From the NCBI RefSeq assembly GCF_014642875.1, contig NZ_BMJC01000001.1, positions 787,335-851,334 of the forward strand: a stretch of DNA of 64,000 bases, read 5' to 3'. Origin of the DNA: Puia dinghuensis. GTDB lineage: Bacteria; Bacteroidota; Bacteroidia; Chitinophagales; Chitinophagaceae. Position 1 is the stretch's first letter; every line of letters starts with the position of its first letter. Both the position numbers and the translations under genes were made by a program. Below, piece by piece: positions 55,695 to 64,000 of this stretch. Below the pieces are notes generated by a model. It searched no databases. It was not told the DNA's origin and worked only from the letters and a program-made list of their open reading frames with translations.

Positions 55695-57092
55695 TTACAT
55701 GTAACCCAGGATCTTGAGCATGCTCTGCGCGGTCTGCTCCTTGGCATAGACCCAGTCGGTCAATTTGCCGTTCTTGTCGTAGCCAACGATGACATGTTTG
55801 GGCGAAGGTATCAGGCAGTGTTTGATGCCGCCATAACCACTGATCTGGTCCTGGTAAGCTCCGGTATGAAAGAAGCCCACGTACAGCGGCTCGCCATTGA
55901 CGATCTTGGGCAGGAATACTTCGTTGATATGTTCCTCGGAATCGTAATAGTCGTGGCTGTCGCAGGTGATGCCCCCAAGGACGACACGCTGGTACTCCCC
56001 ATCCCATTTATTCACCGGTAGCATGAGGAAGCGCTCGCCGATTCCCCAGGTATCCGGAAGAGTGGTAATAAAAGAAGAATCGATCATGTACCAGATCTCA
56101 CGGTCGTTCTGCATTTTCTGGCCGATGACACTATAGATATGTGCCATGCTCTCTCCCACCGTATAACTTCCAAATTCAGTAAAGATGTGCGGCATGGGCA
56201 CATTATTGCGCTTGCAGGCCTTTTTGATATTGCCGACGATCTCATTGATCATAAACTGGTAGTCGTATTCGAAACCCAGCGAATGCTTGATGGGAAAACC
56301 GCCGCCGATGTTGATGGAATCCAGCTCGGGACAGATCTTTTTGAGCTGACAATACAGATTGATAACCTTGTTGAGCTCACTCCAGTAGTAGATATCGTCC
56401 TTAATACCTTTGTTAAGGAAGATATGCAGCATCTTCAACTGAAACCGGTCTTCATTGCCTTCTATCTTATCGACATAGAATTCCAGCACGTCCCGCGCCC
56501 GGAATCCAAGCCGCGAGGTATAGAAGGGGAAGGTAGGTTCTTCTTCCGCAGCCACCCTGATCCCCAGCTTGAAGGGAACCTTGACGCTGCGTTTATACTG
56601 CTGCAGCTCGTCCTTGTTATCCAGAATGGGAATAACGTTTTTGAAACCGCTGTTCAGCAGGGAAGCGATGCGGCTGGTATAGGGCTTTTGCTTGAATCCG
56701 TTGCAGATGATAAAGATGTCCTTGGTGATCTTCTTGCGCTCGTACAGCTTCTTGATGATCTCGATGTCGTAAGCGTAAGAGGTCTCCAGGTGGATGTCAT
56801 GCTTCAGCGCTTCCTCGACGATGAAGGAAAAGTGCGAGCTTTTGGTACAATAGCAGTAATGATACTTGCCCTCGTAATGATGGCGCTTGATGGCGCTGGC
56901 AAACATTTTCTTTGCCTTATTGATCTGCTGGCCGATCTTGGGCAGGTAGGTCAGCTTCATGGGAGTGCCATACTTGTCGATCAATGCTTTCAGATCAAGG
57001 CCGTTAAATTGAAGGTAGTTATCTTTTACTTCGAAACCTTCCTGCGGGAAGTTGAAGGTTTGCGTCACCAGGTCGGTGTAACTATTGTTCAT
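55695..57092 (-). CDS. speA: Biosynthetic-type arginine decarboxylase
   Basis: A 465-residue PLP-dependent fold-III decarboxylase. The PLP lysine is K84 in KYHYCYCTKSSHF (the canonical Y-A-V-K-A-N is changed in this Bacteroidota form). The glycine-rich phosphate-binding GGGFPIKHS segment and the GYMVGGGSVAH-like C-terminal region (GLVLGITCDSHDYYDSEEH, with the substrate-binding CDSHD) are visible. It converts arginine to agmatine for polyamine synthesis. Normal length for this subgroup and shorter than E. coli SpeA. It is downstream of rplT on the same strand but separated by a terminator. Confidence 0.9.
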   Translation of the reverse strand: MNNSYTDLVTQTFNFPQEGFEVKDNYLQFNGLDLKALIDKYGTPMKLTYLPKIGQQINKAKKMFASAIKRHHYEGKYHYCYCTKSSHFSFIVEEALKHDIHLETSYAYDIEIIKKLYERKKITKDIFIICNGFKQKPYTSRIASLLNSGFKNVIPILDNKDELQQYKRSVKVPFKLGIRVAAEEEPTFPFYTSRLGFRARDVLEFYVDKIEGNEDRFQLKMLHIFLNKGIKDDIYYWSELNKVINLYCQLKKICPELDSINIGGGFPIKHSLGFEYDYQFMINEIVGNIKKACKRNNVPMPHIFTEFGSYTVGESMAHIYSVIGQKMQNDREIWYMIDSSFITTLPDTWGIGERFLMLPVNKWDGEYQRVVLGGITCDSHDYYDSEEHINEVFLPKIVNGEPLYVGFFHTGAYQDQISGYGGIKHCLIPSPKHVIVGYDKNGKLTDWVYAKEQTAQSMLKILGYM

Positions 57093-57157
57093 TGACTGAT
57101 CCAGGTTATTCTATATTAATGGTTATGAATATGCAAATGTGTAGGTTTTTTTTTAAA

Positions 57158-57186
57158 TAACAAAAGGCCGCCCATCCGGGCGGCCT
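57158..57186 (-). terminator. Intrinsic terminator after rplT
   Basis: AGGCCGCCC (57165-57173) pairs with GGGCGGCCT (57178-57186) with an ATCC loop. On the - strand TTTTG and a longer T-rich stretch follow. Confidence 0.85.
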
Positions 57187-57208
57187 CGTATAATGCGATG
57201 CGTTGCTA

Positions 57209-57553
57209 TTACTTAACAGTCGCTACAAGCTTCTTGAAGGTTTCCGGCTCATTCATGGCCAGGTCGGCGAGGATCTTGCGGTCGAGACCGACACCTTTCT
57301 GTGCCAATTTGTGGATGAACTGCGAATAGGTGAGGCCTTCAGCACGAACCGCGGCGTTGATACGGGCGATCCACAACGTGCGGTATTCCCTTTTCTTCAA
57401 TTTACGGCCGACATAGCGGTATTGAAGACCCTTCTCCAATACGTTCTTGGCGACGGTGTATACATTCTTTCTTTTGCCGTAGAACCCTTTCGCTTCTTTC
57501 AAAATGCGTTTCCTGCGGGCCCGGGAAGCAACGGCGTTTACTGAACGTGGCAT
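57209..57553 (-). CDS. rplT: Ribosomal protein L20
   Basis: A 114-residue protein of standard length with [38 protein letters not shown] and the conserved RNA-binding C-terminal half [22 protein letters not shown]. It binds 23S rRNA early in assembly and, in other bacteria, represses its own operon by binding a leader. It is the last gene of the thrS-infC-rpmI-rplT operon. Confidence 0.98.
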   Translation of the reverse strand: MPRSVNAVASRARRKRILKEAKGFYGKRKNVYTVAKNVLEKGLQYRYVGRKLKKREYRTLWIARINAAVRAEGLTYSQFIHKLAQKGVGLDRKILADLAMNEPETFKKLVATVK

Positions 57554-57612
57554 ATCTTACTTACTTTAGAGAATTAACAAATAATGATCTTTCAAATCAA
57601 ATCCGGCGGAGA

Positions 57613-57810
57613 CTATTTCAGTCTCAGCAGCCGCTTTACAAAATCCAAATGGGAACCGGCGACCTCACCTTTCTTGCGGAGGTTACGTTTGCGTTTCTTG
57701 GACTTTTTGGTGAGGATGTGACGCTTGAAAGACTTCTGGTGAGTGATCTTGCCCGTGCCGGTAACTTTGAATCGCTTCTTGGCACTGGAGTTGGTCTTAA
57801 CCTTTGGCAT
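57613..57810 (-). CDS. rpmI: Ribosomal protein L35
   Basis: A 65-residue basic protein with [22 protein letters not shown] and the conserved [20 protein letters not shown] end. It lies between infC and rplT as in most bacteria. Confidence 0.97.
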   Translation of the reverse strand: MPKVKTNSSAKKRFKVTGTGKITHQKSFKRHILTKKSKKRKRNLRKKGEVAGSHLDFVKRLLRLK

Positions 57811-57897
57811 TTTGAATGCTTTTATAGTTCACCCTGATGGCGGCCCCGCACAGGCGGGACACTTATGGAGCCGGTTGGGTAAGGGCGGCAAAGGTAT

Positions 57898-57926
57898 AAA
57901 AAAAACCGCATTTCTGCGGCTTTTTT
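57898..57926 (-). terminator. Attenuator-like hairpin between infC and rpmI
   Basis: CCGCA (57906-57910) pairs with TGCGG (57915-57919), with A and T runs on either side that can extend the stem. On the - strand a run of T follows. It lies within the 151-base infC-rpmI gap and may be a terminator or an L20-type regulatory element. Confidence 0.65.
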
Positions 57927-57961
57927 ATGATTTTTTCGCTTTTAGGCGGTATTTGCCTTCT

Positions 57962-58549
57962 TTAAGCGGTTTTTTCCTTCTTTTTCTGGGATTTAGGTGC
58001 CCAGATCGCCAACATCCGCTTGCCCTCCATCTTCGGCATGCCTTCCAGCACCCCCGAATCGTTGAGCCGCTCAGCAAACTTAAGAAGCAGGAGCTCGCCC
58101 CTCTCCTTGAACTGGATGGCCCGTCCCTTAAACTGGACATAGGCCTTCACCTTGTTGCCTTCCTTCAGAAACTTCTCGGCATGTTTTGCCTTAAAGTCGA
58201 AGTCATGGTCATCCGTATTGGGGGTAAACCTGATCTCCTTCACCTCGGAGGTCTTGCTCTTGGCCTTTTGCTCCTTTTCCTTCTTCTTCTTCTCGTATAG
58301 GAATTTATTGTAATCAATGATCTTACAAACGGGAGGATCGGCAGTGGGCGATATCTCGACCAGGTCAAGCTGCTGTTCCTGGGCCATCTTAATGGCCTCC
58401 TGGATGGAATAAACGCCGACTTCTACATTGTCGCCGACCAGTCGCACCTGTGGCACCCTGATCATATGGTTGGTACGATGTTCTTGTTGTTGTTCTTTTC
58501 TGAATCGTGGATTGAAATTCCCGCGTGGGGGTCTCGGTGGAAATGCCAT
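57962..58549 (-). CDS. infC: Translation initiation factor IF-3
   Basis: A 195-residue protein with the N-terminal INRMIRVPQVRLVGDNVEVGV-type domain. The LDLVEISPTADPPVCKIIDYNKF linker and the C-terminal RAIQFKERGELLLLKFAERL domain follow. The N-terminal extension of about 30 residues is longer than in E. coli. The start is a normal ATG (58549), unlike the rare AUU starts of enterobacteria. It is in the thrS-infC-rpmI-rplT operon. Confidence 0.97.
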   Translation of the reverse strand: MAFPPRPPRGNFNPRFRKEQQQEHRTNHMIRVPQVRLVGDNVEVGVYSIQEAIKMAQEQQLDLVEISPTADPPVCKIIDYNKFLYEKKKKEKEQKAKSKTSEVKEIRFTPNTDDHDFDFKAKHAEKFLKEGNKVKAYVQFKGRAIQFKERGELLLLKFAERLNDSGVLEGMPKMEGKRMLAIWAPKSQKKKEKTA

Positions 58550-58619
58550 TTACTGTTTTTAAGTTCAACTTCCCTCCCTGCCGGAAGCTGCAAATTTTCT
58601 TTTTTTCAAATGGACGCCC

Positions 58620-60560
58620 TTAGGGATTGGGGGCGCGTTCGATTATCTCTTTTCTTACCTCGGCGATGAACTCCTCTATCCCTTTCACCCCCAGGTCACC
58701 TTTTCCCTGGCGGCGCACGGCGACTTTGTTCTCGCTCATCTCCTTTTCTCCGACGACAAGCATATAGGGAACCCGGGCCAATTCGGTATCCCGGATCTTC
58801 TTTCCTATCTTCTCGCTCCGGTCGTCGACTTCTACACGAATATCTGCATTTTTCAGCAGAATGGAAAGACTTTGTGCATATTCGAGGGACTTATCGGTGA
58901 TGGGTAAGACCTTCACCTGCAAGGGCGCGAGCCACACCGGAAATTTTCCTGCATAATGCTCCAAAAGGAAACCAATAAACCGCTCATGCGTCCCCAGGGG
59001 CGCCCTGTGGATGATCAGCGGCGACTCGGGATGGTTGTCCCTGTTGGTGAACTGCAGGTTGAACCGCCGGCCCTGGGCAAAGTCTACCTGGTTGGTAGCC
59101 AGGGTAAACTCCCGGCCGATGGCACTCCATATCTGCACGTCGATCTTCGGTCCGTAAAACGCCCCCTCGCCGGGTACCTCCACGTAGGGAGTCTTGGTCC
59201 GTATCAGCACATCCCGTACCAGATCTTCGGTTTCCTTCCACAATTCCGGCTCGTCGATGAACTTCTGGCCCAGTTTGGCCGGGTCGTGGGTGCTGAACCG
59301 CATTACGTACTTGTCGATGCCAAAGATCTTGAAATATTTGAGGTACATTTCGTTAACCCCCCGAAACTCGTCATAGAACTGCTCCCGGGAGCAGTAGATA
59401 TGGGCATCGTTCATATGCAAACACCGTACCCGCATCAGCCCGAACAATTCCCCGCTCTGCTCATAGCGATAGACGGTTCCATATTCGGCCAGCCGGTAAG
59501 GCAGGTCCTTATACGACCGCTGCTCGGCGGCAAAGATCTTGTGGTGATGGGGACAGTTCATCGCCCGGAGGTAATACTTCTCCCCTTCCAGTTCCATCGG
59601 CGGATACATGCTGTCCTGGTAATAAGGCAGGTGACCGCTGGTTAAATACAAACTTTCCTTGGCAATGTTCGGCGTGACCACCCTTTTATATCCGGCCCTT
59701 CCCTCGGTATCCTTTGCCAGCTTTTCCAATTCCTCGATGATAACCGCGCCATTGGGCATCCAAAGCGGGAGCCCCGGCCCCACCTGTTCATCAAAAGTAA
59801 AGATGCCCAGCTCCTTCCCCAGTTTGCGGTGGTCCCTTTTCTTCGCTTCCTCCAGCATCTGGAGGTATTCATCGAGCTCTTTTTGCGATGGGAAAGTAAC
59901 GCCGTACACCCGGGTCAGCTGCTTGTTCTTCTCATCCCCCTTCCAGTAGGCCCCGGCGATGTTGGTGAGCCGGACCGCCTTGATAAATCCGGTATTCGGG
60001 ATATGCGGCCCCCGGCAGAGATCGGTGAAATTACCCTGGGTATAAAAGGTGATCTGCCCGTCCTGGAGATTTTCCAGGAGGTCTAATTTATATTCGTCGC
60101 CCTTGTCGGTGAAATACCGGATGGCATCCGCCTTGCTGATCTCCTTGCGGCGATAGACTTCATTCTGTTTTGCCAGTTCGGCCATCTTCACCTCCAGCTT
60201 GCGAAGATCGTCTTCCGTGATCTGTCGCCCGCCCAGGTCCATATCGTAATAGAACCCGCCGCCATCAACCGGCGGGCCCACCCAGAATTTGACACCCGGG
60301 TACAGGGCTTCTACGGCCTCGGCCAGCAGGTGCGCCGAAGAATGCCAGAAAGTGGATTTCCCATCCTCATCCGTCCAGGTCAGCAGCTTCAGAGTTGCAT
60401 CTGTCGTGAGGGGACGTGTGGCATCCCACACCTGTCCATTTACATTCGCGGCCAATACTTTTTTCGCCAGTCCTTCACTGATGGATTTGGCGACCTCTAA
60501 TGCTGTGATGCCGTTTTCGTATTCTCTGACGGCACCGTCCGGAAAAGTGATCTTGATCAT
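58620..60560 (-). CDS. thrS: Threonyl-tRNA synthetase
   Basis: A 646-residue class II synthetase. An N-terminal TGS domain begins MIKITFPDGAVREYENG. The editing-domain region has FWHSSAHLLAEAVE, and the catalytic core shows NCPHHHKIF, FAGRVR-like motif 2 and the motif 3 region APLGTHERFIGFLLEHY. The C-terminal anticodon-binding domain begins VKVLPITDKSL. Normal length. ATG 60560 is preceded within 8 bases by a -7 promoter element, suggesting a very short leader. It heads the operon with infC, rpmI and rplT. Confidence 0.97.
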   Translation of the reverse strand: MIKITFPDGAVREYENGITALEVAKSISEGLAKKVLAANVNGQVWDATRPLTTDATLKLLTWTDEDGKSTFWHSSAHLLAEAVEALYPGVKFWVGPPVDGGGFYYDMDLGGRQITEDDLRKLEVKMAELAKQNEVYRRKEISKADAIRYFTDKGDEYKLDLLENLQDGQITFYTQGNFTDLCRGPHIPNTGFIKAVRLTNIAGAYWKGDEKNKQLTRVYGVTFPSQKELDEYLQMLEEAKKRDHRKLGKELGIFTFDEQVGPGLPLWMPNGAVIIEELEKLAKDTEGRAGYKRVVTPNIAKESLYLTSGHLPYYQDSMYPPMELEGEKYYLRAMNCPHHHKIFAAEQRSYKDLPYRLAEYGTVYRYEQSGELFGLMRVRCLHMNDAHIYCSREQFYDEFRGVNEMYLKYFKIFGIDKYVMRFSTHDPAKLGQKFIDEPELWKETEDLVRDVLIRTKTPYVEVPGEGAFYGPKIDVQIWSAIGREFTLATNQVDFAQGRRFNLQFTNRDNHPESPLIIHRAPLGTHERFIGFLLEHYAGKFPVWLAPLQVKVLPITDKSLEYAQSLSILLKNADIRVEVDDRSEKIGKKIRDTELARVPYMLVVGEKEMSENKVAVRRQGKGDLGVKGIEEFIAEVRKEIIERAPNP

Positions 60561-60567
60561 AAGGGTG

Positions 60568-60575
60568 CAAATTTA
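60568..60575 (-). promoter_or_regulatory. -7 element immediately upstream of thrS
   Basis: TAAATTTG on the - strand, 7 bases before ATG 60560. It implies a transcript with a leader of a few bases. The -33 element is not clear. Confidence 0.5.
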
Positions 60576-60678
60576 ACAAACAAATGGTAACCGCGAACTA
60601 CTCCTATTTTACAAATGGTAAGGGTTGGAAGGATTTATTTGCATAATTTGCCATTTGGGACAAAACGCCTCGTAGAAT

Positions 60679-61848
60679 ATGCGGAGACTCAATCTGTCGA
60701 TTTCGTTTTTGCTTTTGTTTTTCACTCCCCTCGCACTGCAAGCTCAGAACATCACCGGTATCTGGCAGGGCCATTTCCGGTCGTCCAACGCCTCCCAGCT
60801 GCGGTCTTCGATATTTGATGACCGTTATAAATTCGAAGTACAGGTCGCCCAGCACGAAAAAACCTTCGAAGCGGTGACCTATTCCTATCTTTCCTCCTTC
60901 TTCTATGGCAAAGCTGCCGCGGCCGGGACGGTCAATGTCCGGACGTCGAAGGTGTTGCTGCAGGAAGGCAAGCTGCTGGAAGTGCGCAATTCCTTTGGCG
61001 ATGTCTGTATCATGACCTGTTTTCTGCAGTATACCAAGTCGGGGGACGACGAGTTCCTGGAAGGAACCTATGTAAGCATGAATACCCGGGATTCCAGCAA
61101 CTGTGGCCGCGGCACCGTCTTTCTCCGCAAGGTTCCGATCTCAGATTTTTATACCGAGCCGTTTGTAGCCAAACGGGAAAAGGAGATCGCCAAAGCCGAT
61201 TCGCTAAAAGAAAGAAGCAAGGTGGCCCTGCACAAACCGCTGACAAAACCCATGGCGAAGCCGGGAGTCACCGCCGCACCGCTGCATAAGCCTGCCGGCA
61301 CTGCTTCTACCACACCTGCAAAGTCCCTGGCAAAGACGACCCCGCCCGAGACAAAGACACCGGTGAAAAAAACCGAACAGCCCACCCGCACCCCGCCGAT
61401 CGCAAAGATTGACATTGCAAAAGAAGGGGTGCGCCAGGCCGGCAAGGACAGCAACCTTACGAACATCGGGCGGAAATTCCCGACTATTGCCCCCCGGGTA
61501 TTGGTCGACCGCCAGAACCAACTGGTCAAAACCATCGTCGTCCATACCAACGAAGTAACCCTCAACATTTATGACGACGGGGTCATCGATGGCGACACCG
61601 TCTCCGTCTACCTGGACAACAAGGAGGTGATCAACCATGCGATGCTCACCGACAAGCCCCTCATCGTCACCATCCATCTCGATGAGACCAACGACTACCA
61701 TGAGGTGGTGATGGTGGCGGAGAACGAGGGGACGATTCCGCCCAACACCTCTCTGATGATCGTAAAAGCCGGAGACAAGGAGTACGAGGTGCGCATTACT
61801 TCCACCGAACAAAAGAACGCCGTGGTGAGGTTTCAATATGAAAAATAG
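60679..61848 (+). CDS. Exported hypothetical protein with C-terminal domain shared with the next gene
   Basis: A 389-residue protein with a signal peptide (about 1-22, ending LALQAQ). The N-terminal domain opens NITGIWQGHFRSS and may be lipocalin-like. A Lys/Pro/Thr-rich linker of about 90 residues follows (about 180-270), then a C-terminal domain of about 110 residues with YDDGVIDGDTVSVYLDNKEV and a strand-rich end. The next gene encodes a protein with the same C-terminal domain. Family not recognised. Expected periplasmic or outer-membrane location; the linker suggests the C-terminal domain reaches across a gap. Confidence 0.75.
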   Translation: MRRLNLSISFLLLFFTPLALQAQNITGIWQGHFRSSNASQLRSSIFDDRYKFEVQVAQHEKTFEAVTYSYLSSFFYGKAAAAGTVNVRTSKVLLQEGKLLEVRNSFGDVCIMTCFLQYTKSGDDEFLEGTYVSMNTRDSSNCGRGTVFLRKVPISDFYTEPFVAKREKEIAKADSLKERSKVALHKPLTKPMAKPGVTAAPLHKPAGTASTTPAKSLAKTTPPETKTPVKKTEQPTRTPPIAKIDIAKEGVRQAGKDSNLTNIGRKFPTIAPRVLVDRQNQLVKTIVVHTNEVTLNIYDDGVIDGDTVSVYLDNKEVINHAMLTDKPLIVTIHLDETNDYHEVVMVAENEGTIPPNTSLMIVKAGDKEYEVRITSTEQKNAVVRFQYEK

Positions 61849-62698
61849 CCAGCGTATGACCCGTCTTCTTATCCTATTGTTATCATTACTGTCTCTTTGC
61901 TCACAGGCAGAAGACCTCAATGGCATCTGGAAGGGGACGCTGACCCAGGGTCCGGGTGGATGTTATCCAACCTATTTCCTTGAACTGCAGATCAATTTTA
62001 CGGGCGACCGCATCACGGGAAAGGCCTATGACTACTATGACAAAGCGCATTTTGTAAAGATGAGCTTTACGGGCCGCTACAATGCGCAAACGCACCGGCT
62101 GGTGCTGATTGAAGACCGGGTGCTGGAATCGGATATCCCTGGCGACTGCTCGCCCTGTATGAAGACCTATGACCTCGATTATACCCGCAATGGCGCCATC
62201 GAAGAATTGACCGGGGACTGGAAAGGCTTCTACTCGGAAAAGCATCTCATCTGTCCCCCGGGGAAGATCAAACTCCAAAAGGCCACCGCATCCGACTTCC
62301 CCGTCGACGTCGACCAGAACGACACCCTGGCGGGTTTGCAGGCTACCCTGCACCTCCAGCCGCGCCAGAAAGCGGTGGTGAAAACGGTGACCGTGAGCAG
62401 CTCGCAGATCAAGATCGAACTCTATGACGATGCGGTTATCGATCACGATACCGTAACGGTGCTGATCAACGGTAAACTGCTCTTATACCGGCAAATGCTG
62501 ACGGACAGGCCGCTGACCATAAATTTCAATGCTTTTCCCAATATTCCCTACGAACTGGTGATGTATGCCGACAACCTGGGCGACATTCCGCCCAATACGG
62601 CCCTGATGATGGTGACCGCAGGATCACAGAAATTCGAGGTTTTTCTTTCTTCTACAGAGGAAAAAAGCGCCGCCGTCCGGTTTGTCTACCGGCCATGA
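61838..62698 (+). CDS. Exported hypothetical protein, paralogue of the preceding gene
   Basis: A 286-residue protein with a signal peptide (about 1-25), an N-terminal DLNGIWKGTLTQGPGG domain and a C-terminal domain with YDDAVIDHDTVTVLINGKLL, matching the preceding protein. It lacks the long Lys/Pro-rich linker. The gene overlaps the preceding stop by 11 bases; an alternative ATG at 61856 is possible. The pair is probably translationally coupled and acts together. Function unknown. Confidence 0.75.
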   Translation: MKNSQRMTRLLILLLSLLSLCSQAEDLNGIWKGTLTQGPGGCYPTYFLELQINFTGDRITGKAYDYYDKAHFVKMSFTGRYNAQTHRLVLIEDRVLESDIPGDCSPCMKTYDLDYTRNGAIEELTGDWKGFYSEKHLICPPGKIKLQKATASDFPVDVDQNDTLAGLQATLHLQPRQKAVVKTVTVSSSQIKIELYDDAVIDHDTVTVLINGKLLLYRQMLTDRPLTINFNAFPNIPYELVMYADNLGDIPPNTALMMVTAGSQKFEVFLSSTEEKSAAVRFVYRP

Positions 62699-62700
62699 GC

Positions 62701-63309
62701 CTATTTTGCGAGGAAGGAATCTACGATATCCCCGCAATGCAGCATCTTTTGTCCGTAGCCAGGATGCTTGTTGCCCAGGTAGGGATTGACGATCTCCCGG
62801 GAATTGCTCAGCCAGAACCCTTCGATAGAATCCTTAAAGGCCATTGGACAGCGCAGATGGTAGGTGGTCTCCCCGTCATACCGTACAGCACGGACGAGAT
62901 TGTATAATTCTTCGGTAAGTATATTGAAAGACTGCCGCCGGCCTTCGATGCCTGCTTCGCCGACGAACCCTTTTGCGTCACCGCTGAGGCTGGCAGCCAG
63001 GCTCCGGGCGGTGAGGATGATATTGGTGTCCGCTTTCATTAAATTCACCGGCAGGCTGTCGGCCTTTCCCGCCAGCGCATAGGCGGCCTGGTCGGCCTTC
63101 AGGGTATCCCAGTTCACCAGCGCGTCCCTCATGGCAAAATAGTCATTCATCAATATGCCGAAAGCGGCATCGAATGCACCGGAGTTCTTCGAGATCGCCA
63201 GGGGCTTATCCGCAGGTTCCGCCGGGCGGGCAGGTTTATCGGACAACAACTTATAGGCAAGAAAACCGGCTATGACGAAAAGGATGACCAGCAGAATGAA
63301 TTTCTTCAT
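62701..63309 (-). CDS. DUF3347 domain protein
   Basis: A 202-residue protein with an N-terminal membrane anchor (FILLVILFVIAGFLAYKLL). A helical DUF3347 domain with HLRCPMAFKDSIEGFWLSNSREIVNPYLGNKHPGYGQKMLHCGD follows, which keeps conserved Cys, His and Met residues that could bind copper. The family is associated with copper-related efflux proteins, but a role is not proven. It converges on the preceding secreted-protein gene with only 2 bases between stops. Confidence 0.8.
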   Translation of the reverse strand: MKKFILLVILFVIAGFLAYKLLSDKPARPAEPADKPLAISKNSGAFDAAFGILMNDYFAMRDALVNWDTLKADQAAYALAGKADSLPVNLMKADTNIILTARSLAASLSGDAKGFVGEAGIEGRRQSFNILTEELYNLVRAVRYDGETTYHLRCPMAFKDSIEGFWLSNSREIVNPYLGNKHPGYGQKMLHCGDIVDSFLAK

Positions 63310-63362
63310 TGATCGGATTTTTACGCAAGGTACGGATTTAACGATTCCAACACCATACGCCG

Positions 63363-63394
63363 TTTGGGGGAATCCCCGCCGAAGGTTAATTTTG
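63363..63394 (+). promoter_or_regulatory. Consensus promoter of the ABC-F gene, nearly leaderless
   Basis: TTTG (63363-63366), a 20-base spacer and TAATTTTG (63387-63394) match the consensus. ATG 63400 is 5 bases after the -7 element, so the transcript should start at or next to the start codon. Confidence 0.7.
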
Positions 63395-63399
63395 CACCC

Positions 63400-64000
63400 A
63401 TGCTAGCAGGACTGCAAAACGTAACTTTTGAATTCGGGGCCCGGGTCATCGTAAAGAACGCCACCTGGCATATCCAACCCAACGAACGCATCGGACTTAT
63501 CGGCTATAACGGTACAGGGAAATCGACCTTATTAAAACTATTTGCCGGCGACTACCAGCCTTCCGAAGGCACGGTGGAGAAAAGCCGTACCACTACCATC
63601 GGCTATCTGCACCAGGACCTGCTGAGCTTCGACACCAACGGCTCCATCGTGGAAGTAGCCATGACTGCCTTCGAACGCGTCCTGCAACTCGAAAAAGAGA
63701 TCGACGAGCTGGGCAAACAGCTGGAGAAGGACCATGAGAACAATGACCTTCTCATTCAATATACGGATGCCCTGCATGAAATGGATACCCTCGATGGCTA
63801 TACCATCCACCATCGGACAGAAGAGATCCTCCAGGGACTTGGCTTCGATAACGCCGACCTCGGGCGGCCCTTTCGGGAATTCAGCGGTGGCTGGCGCATG
63901 CGCGTCCTGCTGGCCAAGATGATCTTGCAAAAACCCGATCTGCTGCTGCTGGACGAACCGACCAACCACATGGACCTGCCTTCCATCGAATGGCTGGAGA
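63400..64000 (+). CDS. ABC-F family ATPase, 3' end missing
   Basis: The reading frame is open from ATG 63400 to the end of the window (200 codons). It starts LAGLQNVTFEFGARVIVKNATW and has Walker A GYNGTGKST, a short helical insertion, signature FSGGW and Walker B LLLLDEPTNHMD, the typical first nucleotide-binding domain of ABC-F proteins (Uup/EttA type). ABC-F proteins have two such domains and act on the ribosome or in DNA handling, without membrane helices. The second half lies outside the window. It is preceded by a consensus promoter with almost no leader. Confidence 0.9.
   Translation, partial: MLAGLQNVTFEFGARVIVKNATWHIQPNERIGLIGYNGTGKSTLLKLFAGDYQPSEGTVEKSRTTTIGYLHQDLLSFDTNGSIVEVAMTAFERVLQLEKEIDELGKQLEKDHENNDLLIQYTDALHEMDTLDGYTIHHRTEEILQGLGFDNADLGRPFREFSGGWRMRVLLAKMILQKPDLLLLDEPTNHMDLPSIEWLE

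Overview
The window looks like a chromosomal segment of a Bacteroidota bacterium, most likely family Chitinophagaceae (Chitinophaga/Niastella type). The evidence is a PUR-domain DUF3276 protein, two large TonB-dependent outer-membrane receptors, a secreted protein ending in a gliding-motility/type IX secretion (type B) C-terminal domain, several lipoproteins of the L-x-A-C-S-K type, a Bacteroidota-type arginine decarboxylase, and repeated TAnnTTTG promoter elements with almost no Shine-Dalgarno sequences. Base composition is roughly half G+C. No IS element, prophage, CRISPR array or rRNA operon was seen. Both ends cut through genes (a YfhO-like membrane protein at the left, an ABC-F ATPase at the right).

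Layout. 1-5.9 kb: envelope glycosylation genes (YfhO-like protein, GT2), a PUR-domain protein, an ABC exporter half with a non-canonical ATPase site, and tRNA-Ser(TGA). 6-9.8 kb: a secreted T9SS cargo and a secreted amidohydrolase under what looks like a two-operator repressed promoter. 9.9-14.4 kb: an AT-richer patch with two unknown genes, a VOC protein and a rifamycin phosphotransferase (rph) that carries a Firmicutes-style Shine-Dalgarno sequence. 14.4-19.6 kb: small regulators and stress or detoxification genes (Crp/Fnr, DoxX, three SRPBCC proteins, AraC, amidohydrolase). 19.7-23.6 kb: a LytS/LytTR two-component pair facing a hybrid histidine kinase. 23.7-30.6 kb: a TonB-dependent receptor, an unknown exported protein and a tandem lipoprotein pair.

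30.6-34.0 kb holds the most unusual unit: a cyclic-nucleotide-domain histidine kinase, a response regulator fused to glutaredoxin-like and thioredoxin-reductase-like domains that has lost both redox cysteine pairs, and a small UBP-type zinc-finger protein. 34.0-38.5 kb is an apparent operon starting with a dihydroorotase homologue that has lost most metal ligands, followed by DUF4199, GT2, GT4 and HAD phosphatase genes. 38.5-48.6 kb mixes housekeeping genes (lepA, tpiA, rpmE, yajQ, a GlmU-like protein) with envelope polysaccharide genes. 48.6-53.6 kb has a second TonB-type receptor, lgt, a 400-base structured gap with a parS-like palindrome, and a bacilliredoxin. 53.8-60.6 kb has hsp20, a secreted unknown, speA and the classical thrS-infC-rpmI-rplT operon. 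60.7-64 kb has two related secreted proteins, a DUF3347 protein and an ABC-F gene.

Several genes (thrS, lepA, the LytS kinase, the ABC-F gene) have the -7 promoter element only 4-8 bases before the start codon, which suggests leaderless or nearly leaderless messages. All functional names come from reading motifs and from memory of the families; no database search was run.
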